Positions 27,541-36,309 of a DNA stretch of 64,000 nt are shown one piece after another. The translations under genes and the position numbers were made by a program. The stretch is taken from assembly GCA_900764105.1 (NCBI GenBank), contig CAAFMS010000014.1, positions 1 through 64,000 of the forward strand, written 5' to 3'. The notes below the pieces were generated by a model. That model made no database searches, was not told the origin of the DNA, and saw only the letters and a list, made by a program, of their open reading frames with translations. The stretch is from Clostridia bacterium (GTDB taxonomy: Bacteria; Bacillota; Clostridia; Christensenellales; Borkfalkiaceae). Each line of letters opens with the position of its first letter. Position 1 is the first letter of the stretch.

Positions 27541-28499
27541 CAGTATTCCACCTCCGAGAACGCTTTTTCCATAAGACTCTTGAAAACGAGAACCAACGTT
27601 CCGCCGAGAACGGCGACCACTACTCCGAGCGCGGCGGGATACCCTACGGTGTTTCCGCCCGTTACGTTGCTTATTATCATCCACGCTACCGTACCCGTGC
27701 CCGTAGTTCCAGCCATAGACTCGCCGACCATCAAAAGCGACGGCGTGTACCAGCCGAGCGCGCCGCTTATGAGCGTTATGCTCATTGTCGTGATGACGGG
27801 CCATATCATGGGGATTACTATCGAAATAAACTGCCTCATTTCGGAAGCCCCGTCGAGTTCCGCGCTCTCTAAAACGCTGTCGGGAAGCCTTGCCATAGAC
27901 GAAGTAAAGTAAATTATATTACCGTTTACGCCCGCCCATACGCTGAATATCAATATGGCTTTCCATGCCGTCCGACTGTCCGCAAGCGCGCCGTTTTCGA
28001 TTACGAAACGATTGCTGTAACCGAGTTTTTCGAGTATCGTAAAAAGACTTTTATAAGTTTGCGTTCCGGAAACCGATATTTTGTAAAACAAACAGAGAAT
28101 AACGGTTGAAAGGACGCACGGAACGTACATTCCGACCCTTAAAACGGCATGCCCCGCAACTTTTTTATAAATAAGATACGAGAAGAAAAGCGTTAATGGT
28201 AAGTTTATCAAAAGCGCAAGTCCCATAAGGGATAACGTGTTAAGCCACGATCTCGGCGAAAGCATTCCCGCTTCTTTTATTCCGAACATAAAGCGGAACA
28301 CGTCGAGATATTGTTCGACGCCGACAAAGTTCAGTTCGCCGTTAATTGTTTCGGTGAAAAAGGAATTATAGACCATGCCTATATTCATGCAGAACCAGAA
28401 CACGATAAAGTGTATTATCGGCCATGCGAGTCCGCCGTAAATAAACAGCGTTTTTCCTAAATTCCTTTTTCTTTTGGGTTTTACGATATCGTTTTTCAT
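27540..28499 (-). CDS. ABC sugar transporter permease, MalF-like (CUT1)
   Basis: 319 residues. The N-terminus is basic (KPKRKRNLGKT) and followed by a helix. The protein has about six membrane helices and the EAA loop LESAELDGASEMRQFISIVIP. It starts at ATG 28499 directly after the stop of the binding-protein gene (no gap) and is coupled to the MalG-like gene at its end. As in the other cluster no ATPase is encoded nearby. Confidence 0.92.
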   Translation of the reverse strand: MKNDIVKPKRKRNLGKTLFIYGGLAWPIIHFIVFWFCMNIGMVYNSFFTETINGELNFVGVEQYLDVFRFMFGIKEAGMLSPRSWLNTLSLMGLALLINLPLTLFFSYLIYKKVAGHAVLRVGMYVPCVLSTVILCLFYKISVSGTQTYKSLFTILEKLGYSNRFVIENGALADSRTAWKAILIFSVWAGVNGNIIYFTSSMARLPDSVLESAELDGASEMRQFISIVIPMIWPVITTMSITLISGALGWYTPSLLMVGESMAGTTGTGTVAWMIISNVTGGNTVGYPAALGVVVAVLGGTLVLVFKSLMEKAFSEVEY

Positions 28500-29918
28500 T
28501 TAAATTCTCTTCATCCATTCCGACCAAAGTCCCTGGTGATGTACGGCTTCGGTCTGTAAAACGTCGTGTCTTATATTCTCTTTAGTCATTTTGTTTCTCG
28601 CCATCGTTATAAACGGACTTGTTCCCGCAACGAACAGTTCGAGCGCGCCCGTTCTGAACACGTCGGTTTTCGCAAAACGATAAATGAGATCGGACGATTT
28701 TGCAAGATCTACTATTTCTTGTCCGAACGCGCCGAATTCGATTTTTTCGTCGGTCGTATACACCATCGGGAACTGAAGGGTTTTTTCCGCTGTCGCAACT
28801 CCTTTTTCGGAAAGTACGAATGCGAGGAAATCCTTTGCGCCGGAAACGTTGACGGCGTCCGACGGAACGAAGAACGTTTCGCCGGGAAGGTTCATCGCAA
28901 GCGCGGTTTTATCGCCCGCGTTGTAAACGGGGTACGCGCCGAAATGGTAATCCGTGAAGCCCACTTCGCCGAGAATTTGTTCCATTTCCGTTGCGAACCA
29001 ACTTCCGCTGAACGTGAATACGCAATCGCCGTTTACGAACGACTGTTGAGATTCGGTATGATTTTGCGAGGAAGATACGAGATTGCTTGCGGTATCGGAA
29101 GTTGCGCCGATAAGGTCGTAAATCGTTTCAAGCGCCCGTAAAGCCGCGGCAGTATCGAGTTTCGACGTGGGATAACCGCCGTCTACGTCGTTATATTCGT
29201 AATATGCGGTGTAGCCTTCGGGATCGAGTTCGTACCAAAGTCCGTGGAAGAGCCAATCCATGTAGTTGACGGTAAGTCCGCACGAGAACGGAGCGACCGT
29301 TCTGCCCGTTCTGGTGTTTTTGAGACTCGCCGACTTTACGGCTTTGCACAGGTCTATAAGTCCCTGAACGGTACTCGGCCATTCGCCTTTTTTATATTCG
29401 CCGAAAGAGTCGATTTTATTAAGATAGGTTTGGTTGTAGATAAGCCCCCAACTCGAATATACGTAACTCGAGAGATAAGACTTATCGTTATAAGTACCCA
29501 TATCTGTTATTTGGTTGTCCACAACTCTCGATTTTGCGGAAGTTCCGTATTTAGTCGAACTAAGAACGTCGTCGATAGACTCGATCGCTCCGTTTCTTAT
29601 CCACTTTATCCAGTTATTCATCGTATGTCCGACAAAATACAAATCTTCCTTTTCGGAACCGGGGTTGTTCATGAGCGTGAGCAAGTTGGAAACGAGTTCG
29701 GGATCGGACGAAACGTGGACTTTGATTCCCGTTTCTTCATAGTACGCCGAAGCAATGTTTTCTATCCATTTCGAGCCGAGTCCTTTATCTATTACTTTAA
29801 CGTAAACGTCGCCGCCGCCCGCCGAATTTCCGCTGCCGCTGTTTCCGCCGTTTCCGTCGCATGCGACAAATGTTAAAGTAAGTACCGCGCAAAGCATTGC
29901 GCATAATAATTTTTTCAT
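28500..29918 (-). CDS. Extracellular sugar-binding lipoprotein
   Basis: 472 residues. The lipoprotein signal LLCAMLCAVLTLTFVAC (Cys 20) precedes a Gly/Asn/Ser-rich linker. The mature part has the family-1 binding-protein pattern: WIENIASAYYEETGIKVHV near the N-terminus, IYNQTYLNKI, FVNGDCVFTFSGSWFATEM and AKDFLAFVLSEKG. It delivers substrate to the two permeases downstream. The start ATG at 29918 is preceded by GGGAGACTAATAA. An intercistronic stem (29948-29980) lies between it and the surface-protein gene, which may set the ratio of the two products. Confidence 0.92.
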   Translation of the reverse strand: MKKLLCAMLCAVLTLTFVACDGNGGNSGSGNSAGGGDVYVKVIDKGLGSKWIENIASAYYEETGIKVHVSSDPELVSNLLTLMNNPGSEKEDLYFVGHTMNNWIKWIRNGAIESIDDVLSSTKYGTSAKSRVVDNQITDMGTYNDKSYLSSYVYSSWGLIYNQTYLNKIDSFGEYKKGEWPSTVQGLIDLCKAVKSASLKNTRTGRTVAPFSCGLTVNYMDWLFHGLWYELDPEGYTAYYEYNDVDGGYPTSKLDTAAALRALETIYDLIGATSDTASNLVSSSQNHTESQQSFVNGDCVFTFSGSWFATEMEQILGEVGFTDYHFGAYPVYNAGDKTALAMNLPGETFFVPSDAVNVSGAKDFLAFVLSEKGVATAEKTLQFPMVYTTDEKIEFGAFGQEIVDLAKSSDLIYRFAKTDVFRTGALELFVAGTSPFITMARNKMTKENIRHDVLQTEAVHHQGLWSEWMKRI

Positions 29919-29947
29919 TTATTAGTCTCCCGTTTATAAATTTAAAC

Positions 29948-29980
29948 TCGGCAAGTCTCGTTTAAAATTCGACTTGCCGA
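29948..29980 (-). promoter_or_regulatory. Intercistronic stem-loop between surface-protein and binding-protein genes
   Basis: A ten-base-pair perfect stem (TCGGCAAGTC/GACTTGCCGA) with a 13-nt AT-rich loop and no U-run after it on the minus strand. It is more likely an mRNA processing or stability hairpin, or an attenuator protecting one end, than a full terminator. Confidence 0.5.
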
Positions 29981-30001
29981 AGTTTGTTGTAACGTCAATT
30001 A

Positions 30002-32101
30002 TCAGTCGTTTTTCTTCTTTTTCGCTATAACGATAACTGCCGCAGCCGCGAGAACGGAGAGCGCCGAAGCGCTTGCGACCGAACCGCCGCAACCTTTACT
30101 CGATCCGCTCTGAGAATCTCCGCTGCCGCTCGGCTTTTCGGTAACGTACGTAAGAGAGAGTTCGTTTGATTTAAATTCGCCGAACGCATTCTTAACAGTA
30201 TAATAAACTTTTACCGTTCCTTCCTTCGTGAAAGTAAGGAATTTCGTATCCTTATCGTAAGTCGCGTCGCCTTCTATAACAATGTCGCCGAGCGTTTCGC
30301 CTGCAACTTCAAAATAAGAAAGGGTAAGCCCCGCTCTCGGAGTTTTGAACTCGGTCTTTCCGCTTGTGGTGGCAAGCTTCACGTTCATCATTTCTTCGGC
30401 GGAAACGGGAGTTTCTTTTGTCGAAGCAAGTTTAACGGTGAAATCGTTCCCGATGTCCTGAGTGCAAACGTTTGTATATACGCCCGAAACTATCGCGGCG
30501 TTTTCAAGATAAATCTCCACAACCGCCGTTTCGCTTCCGCCAACGTATACCGCGCAGTAATATCCTTCCTGAACTCCGTCGATATAATAAGGAATAGCCG
30601 CAATCGTTATTTTCGTCGCTTTTCCGCTTTCAAACGAACCTTTTGGAAGCTCGCTTACAGGAACTTCTTCCATATTCGTCGAACCTTCCGAGGTTGCGCC
30701 GACCGAAATGCTCGAATTCGTGAACCAGAAGAATATTCCTCCGTTTTCGTGAACGCCTTTATCCGAAGCCGCTTTCATAAGAATGTACGCGGAGAATTTT
30801 CCGTTGTAAGTCGGTGTTAAAACAAAGTTAAGCTTATCGTAAGCCGCGGCTTTTAAGGACGCGGATACGAACGCTTTGTTAAGCTTCTCTTCAGAAGAAA
30901 CGAGTTTGAATTCTTTTCCCGCGCCTATCGGCATTACTTCCGAAATATCTTTTTCGATATATTCGCCCGCAACGACAGGTTCGGGTTCGCTTCCGACAAG
31001 GCAGAATTCGACGTAATCGAAAGCAAGCTGAACGGTTTTATTTGCGCCCGAATGAGTTCTTTTGATAACTATTTCGCTTATATATCCGTCTCCGTCCGCC
31101 AAAGGAGCTGCCTTGAGTTTCAGAGTTTTCGCCGTGTTTCCGTAACCGAATTTAACCGAGCCCGCGCTCTTCGCGTTTTCGCCGGCGCCGTAACCCGAAA
31201 CCGTTACGGTATTTTCGCCGCCCCAGTTGCTCGCGCCTATTCTTATTTTAACATAGTCGAAAAATTCAACTTTATATTTTCTTCCGAGTTTTATCGTGTA
31301 AGAAGTGATTCCGTCCTCGGTTTCGCCTTCCGTCCAGGTCTGTTTGGTCGATCCGTCTACGCCGTCGTTAATAAAGAAAGGAAGGTCGGGGTTGTTATCC
31401 GCCGTTACTTTATCTTTTCTTCCGTCCAACCATGCGTTTTCGCCGTCGAAATCTGCAAACAGGTTGGTTTCGGGTTTCTCGTCTACGTTTCCGTCCTGTT
31501 TAGCCGACAAAACGAGTTTAACATAATCGGCAAAAATCTGTCCTGCGGCAGACGCGTTCGTCTGAACTTTCTTCATGACGAATCCGCCGATATAACCGTC
31601 CGCGTCGGCAAGCTTTGCCGCGTCGAGAACAAGAGTCGTTATCGCATTGCCGAAGCCCGACTTCACGCTTCCCGCAGAGGTTGCGAATTCCGTATCGCCA
31701 AGCGCATAGCCGTACGTTTCGATATCGTTGTTTTCGTTCCAGTTGCCTACGCAGAGCTTTATTTCGACTTTGGCAAAATTCTCGGCTTTATATTTGTTCG
31801 CAAATTTAACGGTTATCGCTTCGCCCGAAACGCTTTCCGTCCAGGTGAATTTCGTAGAACCGTCGCCGTTAAAAATAGGCAGACCGGGGTTGTTGTCCAC
31901 GGTGCAACTCGTAACCTTGTTGCCGCCGACTTCTAACCACGCAGATACCGTATCCATATCGAGAACGACGTCCGCAGCAGGTCTTTCGTCCACATTGTCG
32001 GCTTTTGCAACCGTAAAGTTCATTGCAAACGCCGCCAGACTTACGGCAAGCATTACCGCAACGGCAATCAGAATATTGCCTTTTTTGAATGTTTTAATCA
32101 T
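30002..32101 (-). CDS. Secreted surface protein with two ~150-residue repeats and C-terminal GCGG-TM tail
   Basis: 699 residues from ATG 32101, which has GGAGG seven bases upstream; the in-frame ATG at 32119 lies before that site. A signal peptide ends near FTVAKA. Two repeats (about 40-200 and 205-375) share VVLDMD/NLFADFD, AWLEVGGNKV, the DNNPxLPxF(N)GxxGSTK, T-W-T-E, YKxExFxxVxIxxxxxNW, GYAxGDTEFAxSAGSVKxGxGN and DGYIxxxVxKR. They resemble carbohydrate-binding beta sandwiches but I cannot name the family. Later Ig-like beta regions follow, then SGSSKGCGG, a hydrophobic helix and AKKKKND. No catalytic motif is seen. Likely a cell-surface glycan-binding protein for this locus. Confidence 0.82.
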   Translation of the reverse strand: MIKTFKKGNILIAVAVMLAVSLAAFAMNFTVAKADNVDERPAADVVLDMDTVSAWLEVGGNKVTSCTVDNNPGLPIFNGDGSTKFTWTESVSGEAITVKFANKYKAENFAKVEIKLCVGNWNENNDIETYGYALGDTEFATSAGSVKSGFGNAITTLVLDAAKLADADGYIGGFVMKKVQTNASAAGQIFADYVKLVLSAKQDGNVDEKPETNLFADFDGENAWLDGRKDKVTADNNPDLPFFINDGVDGSTKQTWTEGETEDGITSYTIKLGRKYKVEFFDYVKIRIGASNWGGENTVTVSGYGAGENAKSAGSVKFGYGNTAKTLKLKAAPLADGDGYISEIVIKRTHSGANKTVQLAFDYVEFCLVGSEPEPVVAGEYIEKDISEVMPIGAGKEFKLVSSEEKLNKAFVSASLKAAAYDKLNFVLTPTYNGKFSAYILMKAASDKGVHENGGIFFWFTNSSISVGATSEGSTNMEEVPVSELPKGSFESGKATKITIAAIPYYIDGVQEGYYCAVYVGGSETAVVEIYLENAAIVSGVYTNVCTQDIGNDFTVKLASTKETPVSAEEMMNVKLATTSGKTEFKTPRAGLTLSYFEVAGETLGDIVIEGDATYDKDTKFLTFTKEGTVKVYYTVKNAFGEFKSNELSLTYVTEKPSGSGDSQSGSSKGCGGSVASASALSVLAAAAVIVIAKKKKND

Positions 32102-32131
32102 ACATTGTCCTCCAAACAATTAGTTTTCGTT

Positions 32132-32251
32132 TTAAATAAATTCGTTATAGCCGAAATCGTTGTCGCCGTCTTTCAGCGGGTCGCTCGTCGCGATGACATC
32201 GGTCGTAAATTCTATAATTTCAAGTTCGGGATTGTCGTAAAATTTCTTCAT
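32132..32251 (-). CDS. 39-residue acidic peptide, unknown (MKKFYDNPELEIIEF type)
   Basis: An open frame of 39 codons from ATG 32251 to TAA 32132, between two surface-protein genes on the same strand, with a strong Shine-Dalgarno GAGAGGTGG six bases before the start. The peptide begins MKKFYDNPELEIIEF, continues TTDVIATSD and ends in an acidic/Gly/Asn tail (DGDNDFGYNEFI). Many Clostridia encode short peptides opening with Lys-Lys-x-Tyr-x-x-Pro-x-(I/L)-x-(I/V)-x-x-F and a (T)SD/G site, mostly unannotated; that comparison is from memory. There is no signal peptide or membrane helix. No RiPP-modifying enzyme is visible in the window, so a precursor-peptide role is only a possibility. Confidence 0.65.
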   Translation of the reverse strand: MKKFYDNPELEIIEFTTDVIATSDPLKDGDNDFGYNEFI

Positions 32252-32271
32252 AATCGCCACCTCTCATTATT

Positions 32272-35200
32272 TTATTCAGCGTAAGGAATAACGAATATTC
32301 CTTCGCCCGCGCCGAGACTGAGCGAAAGTTTTCCGTCCGTAGGTCCCGTAAACACCTTCTTCACTCCTCCGACGTAGCAAACCGCCGCGTTATATTTGGA
32401 AGAATCAAAGGTAAGTTCTACCGTATCGGTAAGGTTTTCCGTGGTTTCGTTATAGTTCACGACCATTATTCCGTCGTTTCCCGCCGCGTCTTTGAAATAT
32501 CCGCAAAGAGTATCCGCGGAAGCCGAAACCTTTGAAAGACTCGAAACGTTCGCGAGACTTATCCTGTCGAGCGACTTAAACGAGGCGTTCGAGGTACTCG
32601 AAGTTCCCGTAATCGTTTTGCCCGCGTCGCAAGTAAACACGCCCTGCCAAGCGAACTGCTTTAAAACGTGGTCGAACGAAAGAAGTTCGTTATTCGCCTG
32701 TTTTACCGCGTCGTATATTTCGGTTTTATTGCCGTTTCTGTCGATCATTCCGTACTGCGAAGAAGCGAACTCACCGTCCGCTATCGGGCTTCCGTAACAG
32801 AAAAGCGATATTCCGTCATAACCGAACGCCATTAAAGCGTACTGCTGTAATCTTATATCGTTATAGGTCGGAACTCTGTCTCTCGAACCCTCTTTCGCTC
32901 CCGTCGCGACTCCGTTCGTTGCTCCGAAAGGCATTGTCTGAATGAAAAAGTTTGTTTTCGCGCCGTAGTTTTTCGCCACTTTCGCAATCGACTGCACGTC
33001 CGCAAGCCACCCGCTGTCGATACACTTATTGCCGTTTTTGTCGTATGTAAGCAAGTATCTGTCCGCCGAAAGCCATTTTTCGCCCGAGGTCAATTTTGAA
33101 AGCACGTTGTCGCAATAATATTGAAGATATAACTCGTATTTCTGCTGAGTGGTGTTATACCACTTGCCGAAATCGCTCTTTACGCTCGAAGCAAACGACG
33201 GAAAGAGATTTACGAACATGTTTTTGCCGTTGCCGTTCTGATTGAAATAATCTACGTGTTTCGCTATTTCGTCTATTTCGGCTTTGGTAGGCTCGTCGTA
33301 GCTCATTCCTATAACGCCGTCATGCGTTCCGAAACTGCTTATTTTCTGAAAGGAAACCACATCTCTCGAGCAGGTGTTTACGTAAATTTGTATGTTTTTA
33401 TCGCGAAAGAAATTGAGTTTCGCTTTCGCTTCGTCGTTGTATTCGGGGAAGAACAGAGTTTCGCTGTCTCCCGCGGCAACGGCGTGCATTATGTTTATGC
33501 CCGCTTCGGTTATCCAATCGACGTCGGCTGTGCTTATATTTTTAGGGATCAACCAACCCGAAATATCTATTCCGTATTCGTTTTTCTTGCTGTCGTAATC
33601 GGGAAGAATTATTTTTTGGATAGTACTCGCGTTTTCATCCGCGGTATTCTTTACCGACTCGAAATACGCCTTATCAACTTCGGACAGAGTTCCGCTCGCA
33701 AGAGCGTTTACCGCCACGTCGTAAACAGATCTTACGTTGTCGTTCTCGATAGCGTAAACCCTATTGCTTCCGTCCGCGTAAACTATATCCGCGAACGCCT
33801 GAGACGAAAACTGCGTTTTGTACGAGGTTTCGGGTATGCCCGTTACGACTCCGCAATATATGATATTGCCGCTGCCGTCGTCGATTCTGTTCGTCGCGGA
33901 TTTTTCAACCGTCCTGCCGTCTTTCTTCGTTATCGCGATGCCGAGACTAACGTTTTCGCTTCCGACAATCGCCTGTAAGTTTTCGTAAGTAGTTTTATCG
34001 AGGTCGACAGTGAAACGAAGACCCATAACGCCTACTCTTCTTATCGAAGCCCCTACTCTCATTTTGAAAGCGAGCCTTACGACTTCGATTTCGACGTCTT
34101 CCGTCAACGTGAACGAATAGTCGGCAGAATAAAGTCCGCCGTTTATTCTGTATCCGACGATCATATCGTTTTCGCCGTCGTTTGCTCCGAGTTCGCTCAC
34201 TTTCACGGTCTTGCCGAGTTTAGCCGCAACCGTCGTCGTCTCCTCGCCGTTTCTTACCGTTATAACGCAGTCCTTATCTTTGAGAAGTTCGACGTAGTCG
34301 GCGAAATACTGCCCCGTCGCTCCGCTTACGGTCTGACTTGCTTTTTTGAGAATAAAGCCCGAAACTTTGCCGTTTTCGTCCGCTAAATCTTCGGACTTAA
34401 GCGTTAAAACGTACTCTTGATTTACCCCTTCTGCTCCCGACGGAATCTCGGTCTCAAACGAATACGCCGTTTTAGTTCCGTCCAAGGAGAGTATTTCGCT
34501 CGTTATCGTATTGCCGACGGTCAAGTTACCTACGCATACTCTGAATTTAATCAGCGGATAGGTTTCCGCGTAATACGACTTGCGGAATTTTACCAAAACT
34601 TCTGCACCCGTTCCGACGTTTTCCGTCCAAGTGATTTTGGTCGAACCGTCGCCTCCGAAAAGACCCGCATAAGTGTCGTCTGTGTTATTTGTTATTTTTG
34701 TTCCGTTATATTCAAACCATGCGTCCGTAAGGTTCATATCGAGAACGGTATCTTTCGGAGTTACGAGATAAACTCTGTCTGCAAAATATTGTCCGTCCAC
34801 CGCGTCTCCCGCCGTTCTTTTAAATACGAAACCTCTTATATATCCGTCTCCGTCGGCAAGCATTTCCGAATCGAGTGCGAGCGTTACCACGCCGTTGCCG
34901 CCGCCGCAAGCTACCGAACCCGCAGAAGTCGAGAACGAAGTATCGCTAAGAGCGTAACCGTCGAGCGTACAAGCCTTACCTACGGCAAGCCTTATTGCCA
35001 CTTCCATACCCTTTTTCGCTTTAACAGGAGTTGCAAGTCTTACGGTTACGGGTTTCGCAACCATTTCCCCCTCAGTCCACGTCATCATAACGTCATCGTT
35101 GTCAAACAAACCAAACGTGCTTGTCGCGATAAGTTTAGTTCTCGCCGTTCCGTCAACCTCGAACCAAGCCCCGTAAGAAGCCGCCGAACTCGCATTCGCG

Positions 35201-36258
35201 CTGTCGGAAACGGGATAGGTCATTTTGATATAATCGTCGGCACCGTATCTGACAAATTTTATATAATCTATAAAGTACATTCCCGATCCGCTGTCAATAT
35301 CGGTTCTCTTGAATTTAAAGCCCTCGATATATCCGTCGGTATTCGCAAGAATCTTCGCGTTGAGAGTAAAATATTTAATTACCGTTTCGCCGAAAATGTG
35401 CGTAACGCCCGCAGGGTAAGAACAATCGGTATCGGAAAGGGCGTATGCCGTTATGATTTTGTTTTTGCCGCCTGCGATTTTAACCTCAACCGCGTCATAA
35501 TCTTCCGCTTTTACAGGGGTTGCGAGTTTTACGGAAATCTCCTTATCCGCGTGTGAATTTTCCGTCCACATAAACTCGGTAGAACCGTCGCCGTTGAAAA
35601 TGTTAAGAGCGGGGTTGTTATCGTAGGTATGGCTAAGCAATTTGCTTCCGTCAACTTCGAGCCACGCGTCCGTACAGTTCGCGTCCACCACGTATTCGTT
35701 ACTGAGCGAAACGTAATCGATAAAGTCGTTGCCCGCTCCGCTCGAAGTTATTTTTATACCGCTTATCATTCCGTTTCCGTCTGCGAGAGTCGCCGCCGAA
35801 AGAACGAGTATTTTGTTTTCGTTGCCGCCTGCGGAAGTTATCGAACCCGCGGGGTCAGCGTTATTTGAGTCGCTTAAAGAATATCCCGCAATCGTCCCCG
35901 CCGCTCCTATGGCAAATCTCACCGTTACACAAGCATAACTCGATGCCTTATAACTGTTTGCAAAGCGAATGACGTATTCGGACGCGCCTCCGCCCGTCCA
36001 CATCATTTTCGTTGCGCCCGTCGCCCCGCTAAAAAGCCCTGATACTGCGTTATCGCTATTCAGATTTCCGACCTTTTCGCCGCCCACCTCTATCCAGGAA
36101 TCGCTTCCGTTCATATCGAGTACGACGTTCGCCGCCTGACTGCTAGTCGTTTCGGCTTTTGCGACGTTTAACATCGAAACCGAAACGCTCGTAAACGCCG
36201 CGCATATTATCGCAAGAACGACTATCGCCAGCGTTTTAAGTGTGTTTATTCTCCTCAT
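32272..36258 (-). CDS. Giant secreted protein: four ~150-residue repeats plus C-terminal TIM-barrel-like domain
   Basis: 1328 residues, ATG 36258 after AAGGAGG, with a signal peptide (TLAIVVLAIICAAFTSVSVSML...AKA). Four repeats begin near residues 44, 190, 345 and 510, each with xVxDxN..AWxEVxGxK, F.GDGSTKxxWTE, ITGYALSDTxxSxSAGSV and FIDYVxL/ADYVxL; they match the two repeats in the protein at 30002-32101. A short bacterial repeat domain (about 660-735) and an ASIRRVGVMGLRFTVDLD domain (about 735-890) follow. Residues about 905-1328 match the stand-alone lipoprotein at 23973-25409 and end in GAGEGIFVIPYAE. There is no C-terminal anchor, so it is probably released or held by its binding repeats. 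First gene of the AraC-flanked operon. Confidence 0.85.
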   Translation of the reverse strand: MRRINTLKTLAIVVLAIICAAFTSVSVSMLNVAKAETTSSQAANVVLDMNGSDSWIEVGGEKVGNLNSDNAVSGLFSGATGATKMMWTGGGASEYVIRFANSYKASSYACVTVRFAIGAAGTIAGYSLSDSNNADPAGSITSAGGNENKILVLSAATLADGNGMISGIKITSSGAGNDFIDYVSLSNEYVVDANCTDAWLEVDGSKLLSHTYDNNPALNIFNGDGSTEFMWTENSHADKEISVKLATPVKAEDYDAVEVKIAGGKNKIITAYALSDTDCSYPAGVTHIFGETVIKYFTLNAKILANTDGYIEGFKFKRTDIDSGSGMYFIDYIKFVRYGADDYIKMTYPVSDSANASSAASYGAWFEVDGTARTKLIATSTFGLFDNDDVMMTWTEGEMVAKPVTVRLATPVKAKKGMEVAIRLAVGKACTLDGYALSDTSFSTSAGSVACGGGNGVVTLALDSEMLADGDGYIRGFVFKRTAGDAVDGQYFADRVYLVTPKDTVLDMNLTDAWFEYNGTKITNNTDDTYAGLFGGDGSTKITWTENVGTGAEVLVKFRKSYYAETYPLIKFRVCVGNLTVGNTITSEILSLDGTKTAYSFETEIPSGAEGVNQEYVLTLKSEDLADENGKVSGFILKKASQTVSGATGQYFADYVELLKDKDCVITVRNGEETTTVAAKLGKTVKVSELGANDGENDMIVGYRINGGLYSADYSFTLTEDVEIEVVRLAFKMRVGASIRRVGVMGLRFTVDLDKTTYENLQAIVGSENVSLGIAITKKDGRTVEKSATNRIDDGSGNIIYCGVVTGIPETSYKTQFSSQAFADIVYADGSNRVYAIENDNVRSVYDVAVNALASGTLSEVDKAYFESVKNTADENASTIQKIILPDYDSKKNEYGIDISGWLIPKNISTADVDWITEAGINIMHAVAAGDSETLFFPEYNDEAKAKLNFFRDKNIQIYVNTCSRDVVSFQKISSFGTHDGVIGMSYDEPTKAEIDEIAKHVDYFNQNGNGKNMFVNLFPSFASSVKSDFGKWYNTTQQKYELYLQYYCDNVLSKLTSGEKWLSADRYLLTYDKNGNKCIDSGWLADVQSIAKVAKNYGAKTNFFIQTMPFGATNGVATGAKEGSRDRVPTYNDIRLQQYALMAFGYDGISLFCYGSPIADGEFASSQYGMIDRNGNKTEIYDAVKQANNELLSFDHVLKQFAWQGVFTCDAGKTITGTSSTSNASFKSLDRISLANVSSLSKVSASADTLCGYFKDAAGNDGIMVVNYNETTENLTDTVELTFDSSKYNAAVCYVGGVKKVFTGPTDGKLSLSLGAGEGIFVIPYAE

Positions 36259-36309
36259 TTTTATCCTCCTTGCTTCTTCAGCTTATTACCCTGGATGCGT
36301 TTTCCCTGA

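Noticed and set aside
27541..27804. N-terminal extension of the MalG-like permease
   Set aside because: Arg-rich shadow of the partner permease; the ATG at 27540 has the ribosome-binding site and the normal start.
26554..27912. 452-residue plus-strand open frame opposite the permease genes
   Set aside because: It is the antisense shadow of two permeases with clear EAA loops and coupled starts; its product is Arg/Tyr/Phe-rich with no domain.
31052..31936. 294-residue plus-strand open frame
   Set aside because: Antisense to the repeats of the 30002-32101 surface protein; composition mirrors that gene.
34417..35556. 379-residue plus-strand open frame
   Set aside because: Antisense to the repeat region of the giant secreted protein; no ribosome-binding site and no recognisable motif.
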